From an uncultured Clostridia bacterium (GTDB lineage Bacteria; Bacillota; Clostridia; TANB77; CAG-508): a stretch of DNA of 64,000 nucleotides. Shown piece after piece: positions 45,298-53,190 of this stretch. The translations under genes and the position numbers were made by a program. Location of the stretch: assembly GCA_934149075.1 (NCBI GenBank), contig CAKPDR010000009.1, positions 1 through 64,000 on the forward strand, read 5' to 3'. The stretch's first letter is position 1; each line of letters begins with the position of its first letter. The notes under the pieces were generated by a model, which made no database searches, was not told the DNA's origin, and was given only the letters and a program-made list of their open reading frames with translations.

Positions 45298-46677
45298 ATC
45301 GAGTAGGAGAAATACCATTAGTTGATATTTCGTCCTCTCACACCACCACAGCATGCCGTTCGGCACTGGGCGGTTCAATAGAATTAATACTTTAACAGTA
45401 TACACTAGAAAGACTTATATAACCTTGTCTTTCTAGTATTTTATTATTTAACACTTTATTGATTATTTGATTATCAGAAAGTCTCCAATATCCTTTCCTT
45501 GTATTTGCACAAGTCCATGCCGTTTCATCTTTTATTCCTAGCCTTTTAAGGTTTTCATATCTTGCTTTTATTTTCTTCCATTGCTTCCAATAGCACATTC
45601 TTATTCTTCTACGTATCCATTTATCTAGATTTTGTGCTATTTTTCCCATATTGGCTATTTTAAAATAATTTACCCACCCTACAATAACTTGTTTTAATTT
45701 ATTATATCTACTTTCCATACTCATTGCGTTACTTCTTGATGTTATAATTCTTATTTTATCTTTAAATTTAGCTATTGATTTTGGGTGTACCCTTATTTCA
45801 ATTTTATCTTTTTTTGGTAAAATGAAAAACCTAGATATTTTATTCGCCATGGCCTATCTACTTTGCTTTTATCTTTATTGACTTTCAATCTTAATTTTGT
45901 TTCGATAAATTTTGTAATATTTTCCATTACTCTTTCTGCTGATTTCTTTGACTTTGTAAATATCACACAGTCGTCCGCATAGCGTACGAACTGTAAGCCA
46001 CGTTTTTCTAGTTTTTTGTCTAACTCATTGAGCATTATGTTACTCAATATTGGTGAGATGTTTCCGTCCTTGTGGTGTTCCTTTTTCTGTCTTTTCAAGT
46101 AATTCATTAGTTACTGTTTTAGTATCGATTTCTTTAAATGGAGACACATCAAGAATACTAGGAACTTTTGCAATACTTTCTGTTTCCAACTTATTATCTT
46201 GCAAATAGTCTTCTATATGAAGTTGTCTACCATTATTATATTCCTGATTACCTTTCATAAAAAAAAATCCTCCTATCGTTCAGTCCTTCGCAAATTGTAT
46301 ATATCCAATTTGTTATTATGACCTCTGCTGACTTCTGATACTTCATTCTAATATCACTATTAGCATTTTCATATCTATTACAAGATATTTCCAAAATATC
46401 AGACCTCCCCAGATAAGAACAACAACCTTCCTCTCATATATCTGCCACATTTACTGTATGAGCTTTGGATAGTTATTCGGGCTTTGCTTTGTTCAGCAAG
46501 CTCGCCCAACTCAATTCAGCCTTGTATGTGATTTCTGTTCGTCAGACCGAGATTTTGCTATTGACTTCTTTCAGATTCCACCTCACAATGGACACCCTTG
46601 TCATTCGCTAACAGTTCGCAACTATCAGGCACTGTATGGAACTTTCACCCACAAGTTGTTGCCCATGCTGGGCATAC
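45298..46677 (-). mobile_element. degraded group II intron
   Basis: Minus strand. 5' end GTATGCCC (consensus GTGYG) at 46677, then domain I-like RNA to 46259, an intron-encoded reverse transcriptase (broken), domain V-like GAACCGCCC..GGTGGTGTGAGAGG, domain VI and a CTACTCGAT 3' end at 45298. It starts 5 bases after a perfect hairpin terminator, the placement typical of introns that target terminators. About 1.4 kb is short because the RT gene has an internal deletion. Boundaries are approximate. Confidence 0.8.
45392..46258 (-). pseudogene. group II intron reverse transcriptase/maturase remnant
   Basis: Three frames join into one product. The N-terminal piece (from MKGNQEYNNGRQLHIEDYLQ) fuses directly to the PQG motif, lacking most of the finger region. 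The palm piece has the catalytic YADD (FVRYADDCVIF) and GNISPILSN; the C-terminal piece has the maturase region (GWVNYFKIANM, W-x2-RRIRMCYWKQWKK). Frame changes: an extra C in CAAGGACGGA near 46065 and a missing A in an A run near 45815. With the internal deletion, it cannot encode an active RT. Confidence 0.9.
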
Positions 46678-46681
46678 TGGA

Positions 46682-46712
46682 AATAGAGTTCTCTAAATTA
46701 GAGAACTCTATT
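46682..46712 (-). terminator. terminator preceding the group II intron
   Basis: A perfect 14-15-bp stem AATAGAGTTCTCTAA/TTAGAGAACTCTATT, 34 bases after the stop of the 234-residue gene, with its T tail displaced by the intron. Confidence 0.85.
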
Positions 46713-46745
46713 CGTTCAGTTAAATTATGAGTAACCAGTGGCTAC

Positions 46746-47450
46746 TTAAACTACATACCATCCTACGCAATTGCAGTATGCGTCTTCATAAAGGCATGCA
46801 AAAAATGTAATTGTTGCAAGTGGACTTTTACAACCCAAATCTTTGCAGCAACCACTAGCAATCCAAAAATGCTCATTGTTGTCATCATCAGCCAAAATTT
46901 TACATGTATTTGCTAAATCGCATTTTCCAGCAATTTTTCTAGAACCAGTTTGCTCAAAGCCTTCTGTTATTTTATCTTTTGAATCACAGTAGTGTCCTAA
47001 TTCTTTAGAATCTTTACATACTGCATAAAAGGCTTTTTCCTCAGACCATCCTTCTTTCTTCAAACGATAAATAATTGTTGCTAAGAACAGTATATATTGG
47101 CTCTTAGTTCCCAACCGCAAACAATTTTTAGCTGCAAGACTATGTTGTCCGTAATAATAAATTCCAGTTGCTGGTTTGCAACCTGGTATAAACTGAATGA
47201 ATCCAAATTTACTAATAGATGGATCACAAACTGGAACTCTGAAAGACTTTACTCCAGTTTTAATTACATCTTTTAGGCTTCTTAAAAATCTCATTTCTTC
47301 ATTATTATTAGGCTCATGTTTCAGTAATTCAGAATAGATCTCGCTGGAAGAACTTTCAACAAGAATAGTTTCAAATTCTACTACTTTTTCGTTTCCTGGA
47401 TATCCATGAATTACTGCCTGAATATCGTTACTAGCCGTTGCCTTGCTCAT
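46746..47450 (-). CDS. 234-residue protein of unknown function (element cargo)
   Basis: A soluble protein without membrane helix or signal, notable for many cysteines in its second half (VCKDSKELGHYCDSKDK, GKCDLANTCKIL, GCCKDLGC, CNCVGWYVV), compatible with metal binding or disulfides. N-terminal half is mixed alpha/beta (MSKATASNDIQAVIHGYPG). AGGAGG before the ATG and a perfect terminator after. Base composition is less AT-biased than the host genes. No family recognised. Confidence 0.7.
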   Translation of the reverse strand: MSKATASNDIQAVIHGYPGNEKVVEFETILVESSSSEIYSELLKHEPNNNEEMRFLRSLKDVIKTGVKSFRVPVCDPSISKFGFIQFIPGCKPATGIYYYGQHSLAAKNCLRLGTKSQYILFLATIIYRLKKEGWSEEKAFYAVCKDSKELGHYCDSKDKITEGFEQTGSRKIAGKCDLANTCKILADDDNNEHFWIASGCCKDLGCKSPLATITFFACLYEDAYCNCVGWYVV

Positions 47451-47599
47451 AATGCTACCTCCTTTTACTGAACATATAAAATGTATTTTTACAACCGCTT
47501 ATTATTATAACATTTTATGTTAAATTGTGCAAGTGGAAAATTATATATTTCATGTCTTTATCCTGTATATATTTAACTCTGGACATTAAATATTTAGAT

Positions 47600-48021
47600 G
47601 TATGATTTCCTACAATATGTCCTTCATTTATCATTCTTTCTACTAAGTCTGATGTTGTGTTTAAATAATGTGATGTTATGAAAAATGTTGCTTTTACATT
47701 ATTTTCTTTTAATGTATTTAATATTTTTTCTGTATATCCAGCTTCATATCCTTCGTCAAATGTAAGATATATTATTTTTTCAGTATCTTTTCCTAAACAG
47801 ATTCCATTATTTTCTTCTAATATTTTTCTGTTATTTTCTCCTACATCTGGTTGCATGTTATTGTTTGCCCTTTTTATTCCCCATCCAATTGTTTTCCCTT
47901 CTTTCAAATTTGCATTAGTTAAAATAGTCTCATGGAAATTTAACTGTATCACACATACAGAAAATATAATTAGGACTGCTCCTATTACGAGCATAGTTTG
48001 TGTTTTTTCTTTCTTATTCAT
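47600..48021 (-). pseudogene. pdaA: 5' part of interrupted pdaA
   Basis: N-terminal 141 residues of a PdaA-type peptidoglycan deacetylase: a membrane helix (MLVIGAVLIIFSVCVIQL), then IYLTFDEGYEAGYT (catalytic Asp motif), KATFFITSHYL, and EGHIVGNHT, where the element begins. As written the frame runs 27 residues into the element (stop 47515). The metal-binding H-T-x-x-H is split after H-T, so the chimera cannot have the normal metal site. In Bacillus, PdaA makes the muramic lactam of spore cortex under sigma-G. Confidence 0.93.
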
Positions 48022-48190
48022 TACTTCACTTCCTCCATTATATTTAATTCTATGAAACAGTCAAAAATATATAACTTAAAGTCACTACACTATTTTTACA
48101 TTTTTTGTAATTTGTATTTATTTTATTCAAATCAGTTTAGAACATTGTATCTCTTTGTTATCAGCCATTCAGGTCTATTCAATTAGCCTA

Positions 48191-48219
48191 TTGACATTTT
48201 TATTTTTTTGTTTTATATT
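48191..48219 (+). promoter_or_regulatory. agrA-agrC promoter
   Basis: TTGACA (48191-48196), 17-bp spacer, TATATT (48214-48219), 55 bases before the response regulator start. Confidence 0.8.
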
Positions 48220-48273
48220 TAAATATATTTTTACATAATTTGTCAAAATTTTAAAATAAAGGAGGGGATTTTC

Positions 48274-48993
48274 ATGCTAAATTTTATAATTTGTGATGAT
48301 AATATTCATATGATTAATAAATTATCTTTATTATTTGAAAAAGCTTTTGTTCAAAATGATTTTAATGCTAAAATTGTATTAAAAACTCAAAACTACAAAG
48401 ATGTTCTTTCTTTTATATCTTCAAACATTGTCAATGTAGTAATACTTGATATTGAATTTAAGAATTCTAGTTTGAATGGTCTTGATATTGCGAATGAAAT
48501 TAGAAAAATAAATAAAGACTGCTATATTATTTTTATCACAAGTCATTTTGAATATTTGATGAAAGCTTATGATTATAAAACATTTGCTTATTTGTTTAAA
48601 AATTCTCTAAGTGTAGAGTCTCTTTCAGAAACCTTGACTAGACTATTTGATGATATTAATGGTAACACAAAAAAGTTTTTAAAAATAGACAACAAGGGAA
48701 CTTTTATTGATTTAAATGATATTCAATTTATTGAAAAATGTGGTATGAAACTTATTTATCATACTCTTCATGGACGTTTTGACACATATAACTCTTTTTC
48801 TAAAATAGAGAATACTCTACCCAAAAGTTTTGCACATTGCCATAAATCTTTTATTGCTAATATTAACAATATTGTGAGTGTCTCTCTTTCTGATAATTCT
48901 ATTGTTTTTAAAAATGGAGAGCTTTGTTATATTGGTCCAAAATATAAAAATTCTTTTATGGAGGTAATTGATTATGATGCAATTTGTAAATAA
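48274..48993 (+). CDS. agrA: LytTR response regulator (AgrA-like)
   Basis: A 239-residue response regulator. Receiver domain (1-120) with acidic pair IICDDN and phospho-acceptor VVILDIEF (Asp about 60), Ser/Thr in FITSHF; LytTR DNA-binding domain (about 138-235; IQFIEKCGMKLIYHTLHG, FAHCHKSFIANINNI). AgrA-like regulators activate agr operons when phosphorylated by AgrC. AAGGAGG precedes the ATG. Overlaps the kinase gene by 20 bases; here the regulator precedes the kinase. Confidence 0.92.
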   Translation: MLNFIICDDNIHMINKLSLLFEKAFVQNDFNAKIVLKTQNYKDVLSFISSNIVNVVILDIEFKNSSLNGLDIANEIRKINKDCYIIFITSHFEYLMKAYDYKTFAYLFKNSLSVESLSETLTRLFDDINGNTKKFLKIDNKGTFIDLNDIQFIEKCGMKLIYHTLHGRFDTYNSFSKIENTLPKSFAHCHKSFIANINNIVSVSLSDNSIVFKNGELCYIGPKYKNSFMEVIDYDAICK

Positions 48994-50329
48994 TATTTGG
49001 AATGCTTTAAGCAGTGAAAACGAAGAACTTTTGAATTTATTAATGATTCCTGGTGGGATTATTGAATCATATCTTTTTATGAATTTATTTTTAAATTTGT
49101 TTAATGTAAAAAGTTCAAAAAAAGAAAAGATTCAATATGTTCTACTACTGTTTATAATAAGTACATTCACATTGAATATTATTCCTTCGCCTTATAACGT
49201 ATTAATAAACTACATTGTCTCAATATGTTTAATATATTTTATATTTAAACTTGGTTTTTTAAAGAGCTTTATTTCTTCAATTATCCCAAGCTTTATATTA
49301 GGAATATTAAACACTCTATTGCAAAACCATTATTTAACCTTATTTAATATTGATCCTACCAAATTTATAAGTACACCTATTTGTAGAATACCATATTTAG
49401 TAATTTTATATTCATGCATGTGTCTTATAAATGTGCTTGTAAAAAGATTCAGACAAATAAACTTAGATTTAATCGACAGCCTGGATACCAGAACTCTAAT
49501 TATACTTATTATAAATTTATGTATTGGTTTTTTAACATTATGTATTCAACTTATAGTTACTACTTTTTATATTGATATTGTCCCTATCATTATTACTGTT
49601 TTAAATTTTATATTGTTAGCATCCTTCCTGCTATTAAGTATTTATAGTTTCTCACGTATGATTAAATTATCAAATACAAAACGAGATCTGCAAATAGCTG
49701 AAGAATATAATAAATCCTTGGAAATTTTATATGATAAAGTCAAAGGATTTAAGCATGATTTTAATAATATCGTTTCTACATTAGATGGATATATAGAAAA
49801 TAATGATATGAATGGTCTAAAAGAATATTTTGAAGATGTAAAAAAAGATTGTAAAATTACCAATAATCTTTCATTAATAAATCCCAGAATTATTAATGAC
49901 CCTGGAATATATAGTCTATTAAATAATAAATATTTTAAAGCTACAAGTTTAGGAATCTCATTTGACATTGAGTTCTTTTTAAATCTATCTAATTTAAAAA
50001 TAAATAAGTACCATTTTTCAAGAATTCTTGGAATATTAATTGATAACGCTATTGAAGAAGCCGAAAAATGCACTCAAAAAGTAGTAAGAATATCTTTTAT
50101 AAACGAGGAAAGGAACAATAGGGCTGTAATTTGTGTAAAAAATACATATTTAAATAAAGATGTAGACTTAGAAAAAATATTTGAAAAAGGATTATCCAGC
50201 AAGGAAAATCATTCAGGTATTGGATTATGGGAAGTTAGAAAATATGTTAAAAAAGGTAAAAATCTAGATTTGTATACAAGTAAAGATAATAAATATTTTA
50301 AACAAGAATTATTTATATACAATTTATAG
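48974..50329 (+). CDS. agrC: AgrC-like sensor histidine kinase
   Basis: A 451-residue kinase: six to seven N-terminal helices (about 20-225) that would bind the cyclic peptide, a dimerisation helix with the phospho-acceptor His in GFKHDFNNIVSTL (about 265), and a GHKL ATPase (LGILIDNAIEEAEKC N-box; EKGLSSKENHSGIGLWEVRKYV G-box). Start at ATG 48974 because GGAGGT is 8 bases upstream inside the agrA end. Probably senses the AgrD product from the converging agrBD genes. Confidence 0.92.
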   Translation: MMQFVNNIWNALSSENEELLNLLMIPGGIIESYLFMNLFLNLFNVKSSKKEKIQYVLLLFIISTFTLNIIPSPYNVLINYIVSICLIYFIFKLGFLKSFISSIIPSFILGILNTLLQNHYLTLFNIDPTKFISTPICRIPYLVILYSCMCLINVLVKRFRQINLDLIDSLDTRTLIILIINLCIGFLTLCIQLIVTTFYIDIVPIIITVLNFILLASFLLLSIYSFSRMIKLSNTKRDLQIAEEYNKSLEILYDKVKGFKHDFNNIVSTLDGYIENNDMNGLKEYFEDVKKDCKITNNLSLINPRIINDPGIYSLLNNKYFKATSLGISFDIEFFLNLSNLKINKYHFSRILGILIDNAIEEAEKCTQKVVRISFINEERNNRAVICVKNTYLNKDVDLEKIFEKGLSSKENHSGIGLWEVRKYVKKGKNLDLYTSKDNKYFKQELFIYNL

Positions 50330-50357
50330 GGGTAATGTTTTAATTACCTCTTTTTTT
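50328..50357 (+). terminator. agrC terminator
   Basis: GGGGTAAT/ATTACCTC stem followed by T7, at the agrC stop. Confidence 0.88.
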
Positions 50358-50365
50358 GATGTGCC

Positions 50366-50398
50366 CAAAAAAAGAAAACTTCTTATGAAGTTCCCTTC
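50366..50398 (-). terminator. agrD terminator
   Basis: AACTTC/GAAGTT stem followed by TTCTTTTTTT on the minus strand, downstream of agrD. Confidence 0.7.
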
Positions 50399-50445
50399 TC
50401 TTGAATTGATTTTTAATGTTTAAGAACATTATCTTTTATAGGAAA

Positions 50446-50565
50446 TTAATCCTTTTTTATTAGAGATGCTGGCATTTTTGGTTGATGTCCCCACCAAAAA
50501 ATATAACATGCAGTATTTGTTGATTTGGCATATTTTTCAGCCATTTTAGCTAATAATTTCATCAT
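50446..50565 (-). CDS. agrD: AgrD-like cyclic lactone autoinducer peptide precursor
   Basis: A 39-residue precursor: amphipathic leader (MMKLLAKMAEKYAKSTNTA), then CYIFWWGHQPKMPASLIKKD. The family pattern is a Cys followed by hydrophobic residues and a conserved proline-bearing tail (QPKMP). The likely product is a five-residue thiolactone, C20-Y-I-F-W24, formed by AgrB. GGGGGA lies 7 bases before the ATG. Lies 73 bases downstream of agrB, same strand. The ring composition is predicted from the family, not shown. Confidence 0.9.
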   Translation of the reverse strand: MMKLLAKMAEKYAKSTNTACYIFWWGHQPKMPASLIKKD

Positions 50566-50638
50566 AATTAATTCCCCCTTCTTTTGTAAAAATTTATATA
50601 ACATAAGAGCAGTTGCAATGACTCTTATATTAATCAAT

Positions 50639-51250
50639 TTAAATATTTGCATATAGTTCATGTCCATATTTATTATCTGTAATTTTATATGCAAATCTTG
50701 TTATTGTTAAAGTCTGTATAAAATCTCCAAATATTATTATTCCTACAATCGTAGTATTACTTATGAAGATAGCAATTATAAATTCAATAGTCAAAGTTAT
50801 ATATGAAAAAATTTGCTTTTGTTTTCTTTCTTTCTCCATTAGTATTGGAACATTTTCTGTATCTGCTGGTGCATATAATTTTATCATTATCATACAAAAT
50901 GTCCAAACTGTAAATGCAGTAATATATTTTGTTATACCAGTTAGGATTATATATTTTCCAAGTAATGCTGAACCACTATATAAAATCAAAGTATAAATTA
51001 TACAACCAATGTGTGTTTTCATATGAACTCCACCTGAAAAACCTCTATATGGTGCAATAATTAACATCGAAACTAAAGTTAATTTGAATATTCCTAGGAA
51101 ATATGCAATTATTAAAATAATTACTCCTTTAGGTAATTCACCTATTATATTTTGTAGTCCATACATTATTATCTCTGCTCGTTCGTCATCAATCTCTGGC
51201 ATTTCTTTTCTGATTCTATTTGTTAGATATGTGCAGATTTTATCAATCAC
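50639..51250 (-). CDS. agrB: accessory gene regulator B, AgrD-processing peptidase
   Basis: A 203-residue polytopic membrane cysteine protease that cleaves and cyclises AgrD. The catalytic pair is present as RGFSGGVH (His76) and HIGC (Cys83), the spacing seen in known AgrB proteins. Five or six membrane segments follow. GTG start at 51250 with GAGAGGTG 6 bases upstream. agrB-agrD run toward agrA-agrC, so the four genes are in two converging transcripts instead of one. Confidence 0.94.
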   Translation of the reverse strand: MIDKICTYLTNRIRKEMPEIDDERAEIIMYGLQNIIGELPKGVIILIIAYFLGIFKLTLVSMLIIAPYRGFSGGVHMKTHIGCIIYTLILYSGSALLGKYIILTGITKYITAFTVWTFCMIMIKLYAPADTENVPILMEKERKQKQIFSYITLTIEFIIAIFISNTTIVGIIIFGDFIQTLTITRFAYKITDNKYGHELYANI

Positions 51251-51423
51251 TTTTCACACCTCTCTTTTATCTTAAGTACATACTTAATTTATCATCTTTT
51301 TACGCATTTTGTTCATTTATGTCATAAAACCTTTTCTGTATTTAATAAAAAGCGGTTTCCTTCATTTCATATATATTTTAGGCATTTTCATAAATTTTCC
51401 ATTTTTTAATTAGACATCAAAAA

Positions 51424-51463
51424 AGAACGATTCTTAGATTTCACATTCATCCAAAATCGTTCT
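51424..51463 (-). terminator. terminator after the pseudouridine synthase gene
   Basis: AGAACGATT/AATCGTTCT stem with a long loop, followed by TTTTTTGATG on the minus strand. Confidence 0.6.
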
Positions 51464-51470
51464 AAAATAT

Positions 51471-52157
51471 TTAAATTTTCACTTCTCTTAAAATACACCA
51501 AGTCCCATTACTTTCTGGCAAGCATTTAAAAGTAATCTCTTCTTTGCTCACTGGATGTTCTATTGTAAGCTCATATGCCCATAATGCTATTTGCTTTCCC
51601 TTTCCTCTTGTGCCATATTTTTGATCTCCAAAAATACTATGTCCTGAATGCGCAAGTTGCACTCTTATTTGATGATGTCTACCTGTATGTAAGTTTACTT
51701 TTACCAAAGATAAATTTTTCACCTCATTATATTTCAAAACTTCATAATCCAATTTGGCAAGTTTTGCATTTTTCTTATCCTTGTTAACAACTCTACTCAT
51801 ATTATTTCTTTCATCTTTATATAAGTAATCTTCTAATGTTCCTTTAGTTTGTTCAAATTCACCATCAACAACAGCTAAATATTTCTTTTTAAATATTTTC
51901 TCTCGTACTTGATTACTCAATCTCGAAGCAGCCTTTGATGTTTTTGCAAATACCATAACTCCTCCAACAGGTCTATCTAATCTATGAACTAACCCCAGAT
52001 AAACATTCCCAGGCTTATTGTATTTTTCTTTTAAAAAGCTTTTTATAATTGTAAGCATATCCATATCTTCTGTTTTATCCGCTTGTGAGGGAATATTGGG
52101 TTCTTTTTTTACAACAATTATATGATTATCTTCATATATTACATCTAACTTTTGCAT
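51471..52157 (-). CDS. RluA/RluD-family pseudouridine synthase
   Basis: A 228-residue catalytic-domain-only member without the N-terminal S4 domain. Motif II with the catalytic Asp is HRLDRPVGGVMVFAKT, followed by KKYLAVVDG and HTGRHHQIRVQLAHSGHSIFGD. It should isomerise uridines in rRNA or tRNA; the target cannot be named. The ATG at 52157 follows GGAG; the ORF upstream is a family 2 repeat. Second pseudouridine synthase in the window (see 54442-55296). Confidence 0.92.
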   Translation of the reverse strand: MQKLDVIYEDNHIIVVKKEPNIPSQADKTEDMDMLTIIKSFLKEKYNKPGNVYLGLVHRLDRPVGGVMVFAKTSKAASRLSNQVREKIFKKKYLAVVDGEFEQTKGTLEDYLYKDERNNMSRVVNKDKKNAKLAKLDYEVLKYNEVKNLSLVKVNLHTGRHHQIRVQLAHSGHSIFGDQKYGTRGKGKQIALWAYELTIEHPVSKEEITFKCLPESNGTWCILREVKI

Positions 52158-52170
52158 CTTTTCTCCTTCT

Positions 52171-52201
52171 GGGAAAAAATGTACCGGGTACAAAATTTCC
52201 C
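52171..52201. repeat. palindromic repeat, family 2
   Basis: A 31-bp palindrome with GGG/CCC ends and the TGTACCGGGTACA core, sitting between two minus-strand genes: 13 bases before the pseudouridine synthase start and 7 bases after the methyltransferase stop. Confidence 0.9.
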
Positions 52202-52208
52202 ATATTTT

Positions 52209-53072
52209 TTAATCTTCCCATCTTCCAAAAATTCCACAAGGAAGTATAAGTTTTGAATCTTCCATTGGTAATCCAATTTCTCCTGAAGATACTTTTCCTC
52301 TGTGTTTTTTAGAAACTGTTAAATTTAAAATGTTTTCTAAAACTTTGCTTGAAATCCCTGTTGTATATGAGTTTATTAAAAAGAATAATGGTTTGTCTGA
52401 AAGTACTTTAGAACATAATTCAACTAAATCATATATATTATTCTCAAATTGCCATACTTCTCCATTTGCTCCTCTACCATATGATGGCGGATCCATTATT
52501 ATTGCATCATATTTATTTCCTCTACGTATTTCTCTATTAACAAATTTAACAACATCATCAACTATGTATCTAACTGGTCTTTCAGATAAACCTGATGATA
52601 CAATATTTTCCTTAGCCCATGTCACCATTCCTTTTGAACTATCTACATGACACACTGATGCTCCTGCATAACTACATGCTACTGTTGCACCTCCAGTATA
52701 TGCGAATAAATTAAGCACCTTTATTTCTCTATTTGAGTTTTGAATTTTGTTTATCATCCAATCCCAATTTACCGCTTGTTCTGGAAATAATCCTGTATGT
52801 TTGAATCCCATTGGCTTTATATTAAATGTTAATTTTTTATATTTTATTTGCCACTGTTGTGGGACTTTCTTCTTATATTCCCATGCACCACCACCTGTTT
52901 TGCTTCTATGATATGTTGCATTTATGTTTTTCCACTTCTCTGGATATGTTTTATCTTTCCAAATTATTTGTGGATCTGGTCTTGATAATATTACATCTCC
53001 CCACTTTTCTAACTTTTTACCATCTGCCATATCTAATATTTTATAATCTTTCCAATCATTTGCTATGTTCAT
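52209..53072 (-). CDS. class I SAM-dependent rRNA-type methyltransferase
   Basis: A 287-residue methyltransferase like the C-terminal half of RlmI/RlmL. SAM motif I is VLNLFAYTGGATVACSYAGA, the acidic ribose-binding residue follows in HVDSSKGMVTWA, and the catalytic-loop motif is IIMDPPSYGRG. The N-terminal part (GDVILSRPDPQIIW) fits the family. No PUA domain is present. Expected substrate is cytosine or guanine in rRNA, not determined. Upstream of, and likely cotranscribed with, the pseudouridine synthase. Confidence 0.9.
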   Translation of the reverse strand: MNIANDWKDYKILDMADGKKLEKWGDVILSRPDPQIIWKDKTYPEKWKNINATYHRSKTGGGAWEYKKKVPQQWQIKYKKLTFNIKPMGFKHTGLFPEQAVNWDWMINKIQNSNREIKVLNLFAYTGGATVACSYAGASVCHVDSSKGMVTWAKENIVSSGLSERPVRYIVDDVVKFVNREIRRGNKYDAIIMDPPSYGRGANGEVWQFENNIYDLVELCSKVLSDKPLFFLINSYTTGISSKVLENILNLTVSKKHRGKVSSGEIGLPMEDSKLILPCGIFGRWED

Positions 53073-53190
53073 ATTTAATCCATTCCTTTTTTATAAATTT
53101 CTTTTAATGCTATTATATCATACAAATTTAGAAAAAACACTAAATATATTTTTGCTTGATTTAAACAAATTCTATACTTAGTGCTTTTCT

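Larger units (their letters stand above)
43216..47612. mobile_element. serine-recombinase element inserted in pdaA
   Basis: Flanked by the 13-bp direct repeat GTATGATTTCCTA (43216-43228 and 47600-47612). Removing one copy with the intervening DNA (4,384 bp) gives an 807-bp pdaA frame (269 codons including stop). Contents, all on the minus strand: a 234-residue unknown protein, a degraded group II intron, a 39-codon ORF, and a large serine recombinase whose 3' end is 50 bp from the left junction. Unrelated in cargo and core sequence to the element in the PBP gene. Confidence 0.9.

Noticed and set aside
45180..45395. 71-residue plus-strand ORF
   Set aside because: Overlaps the group II intron 3' end and has no ribosome site.
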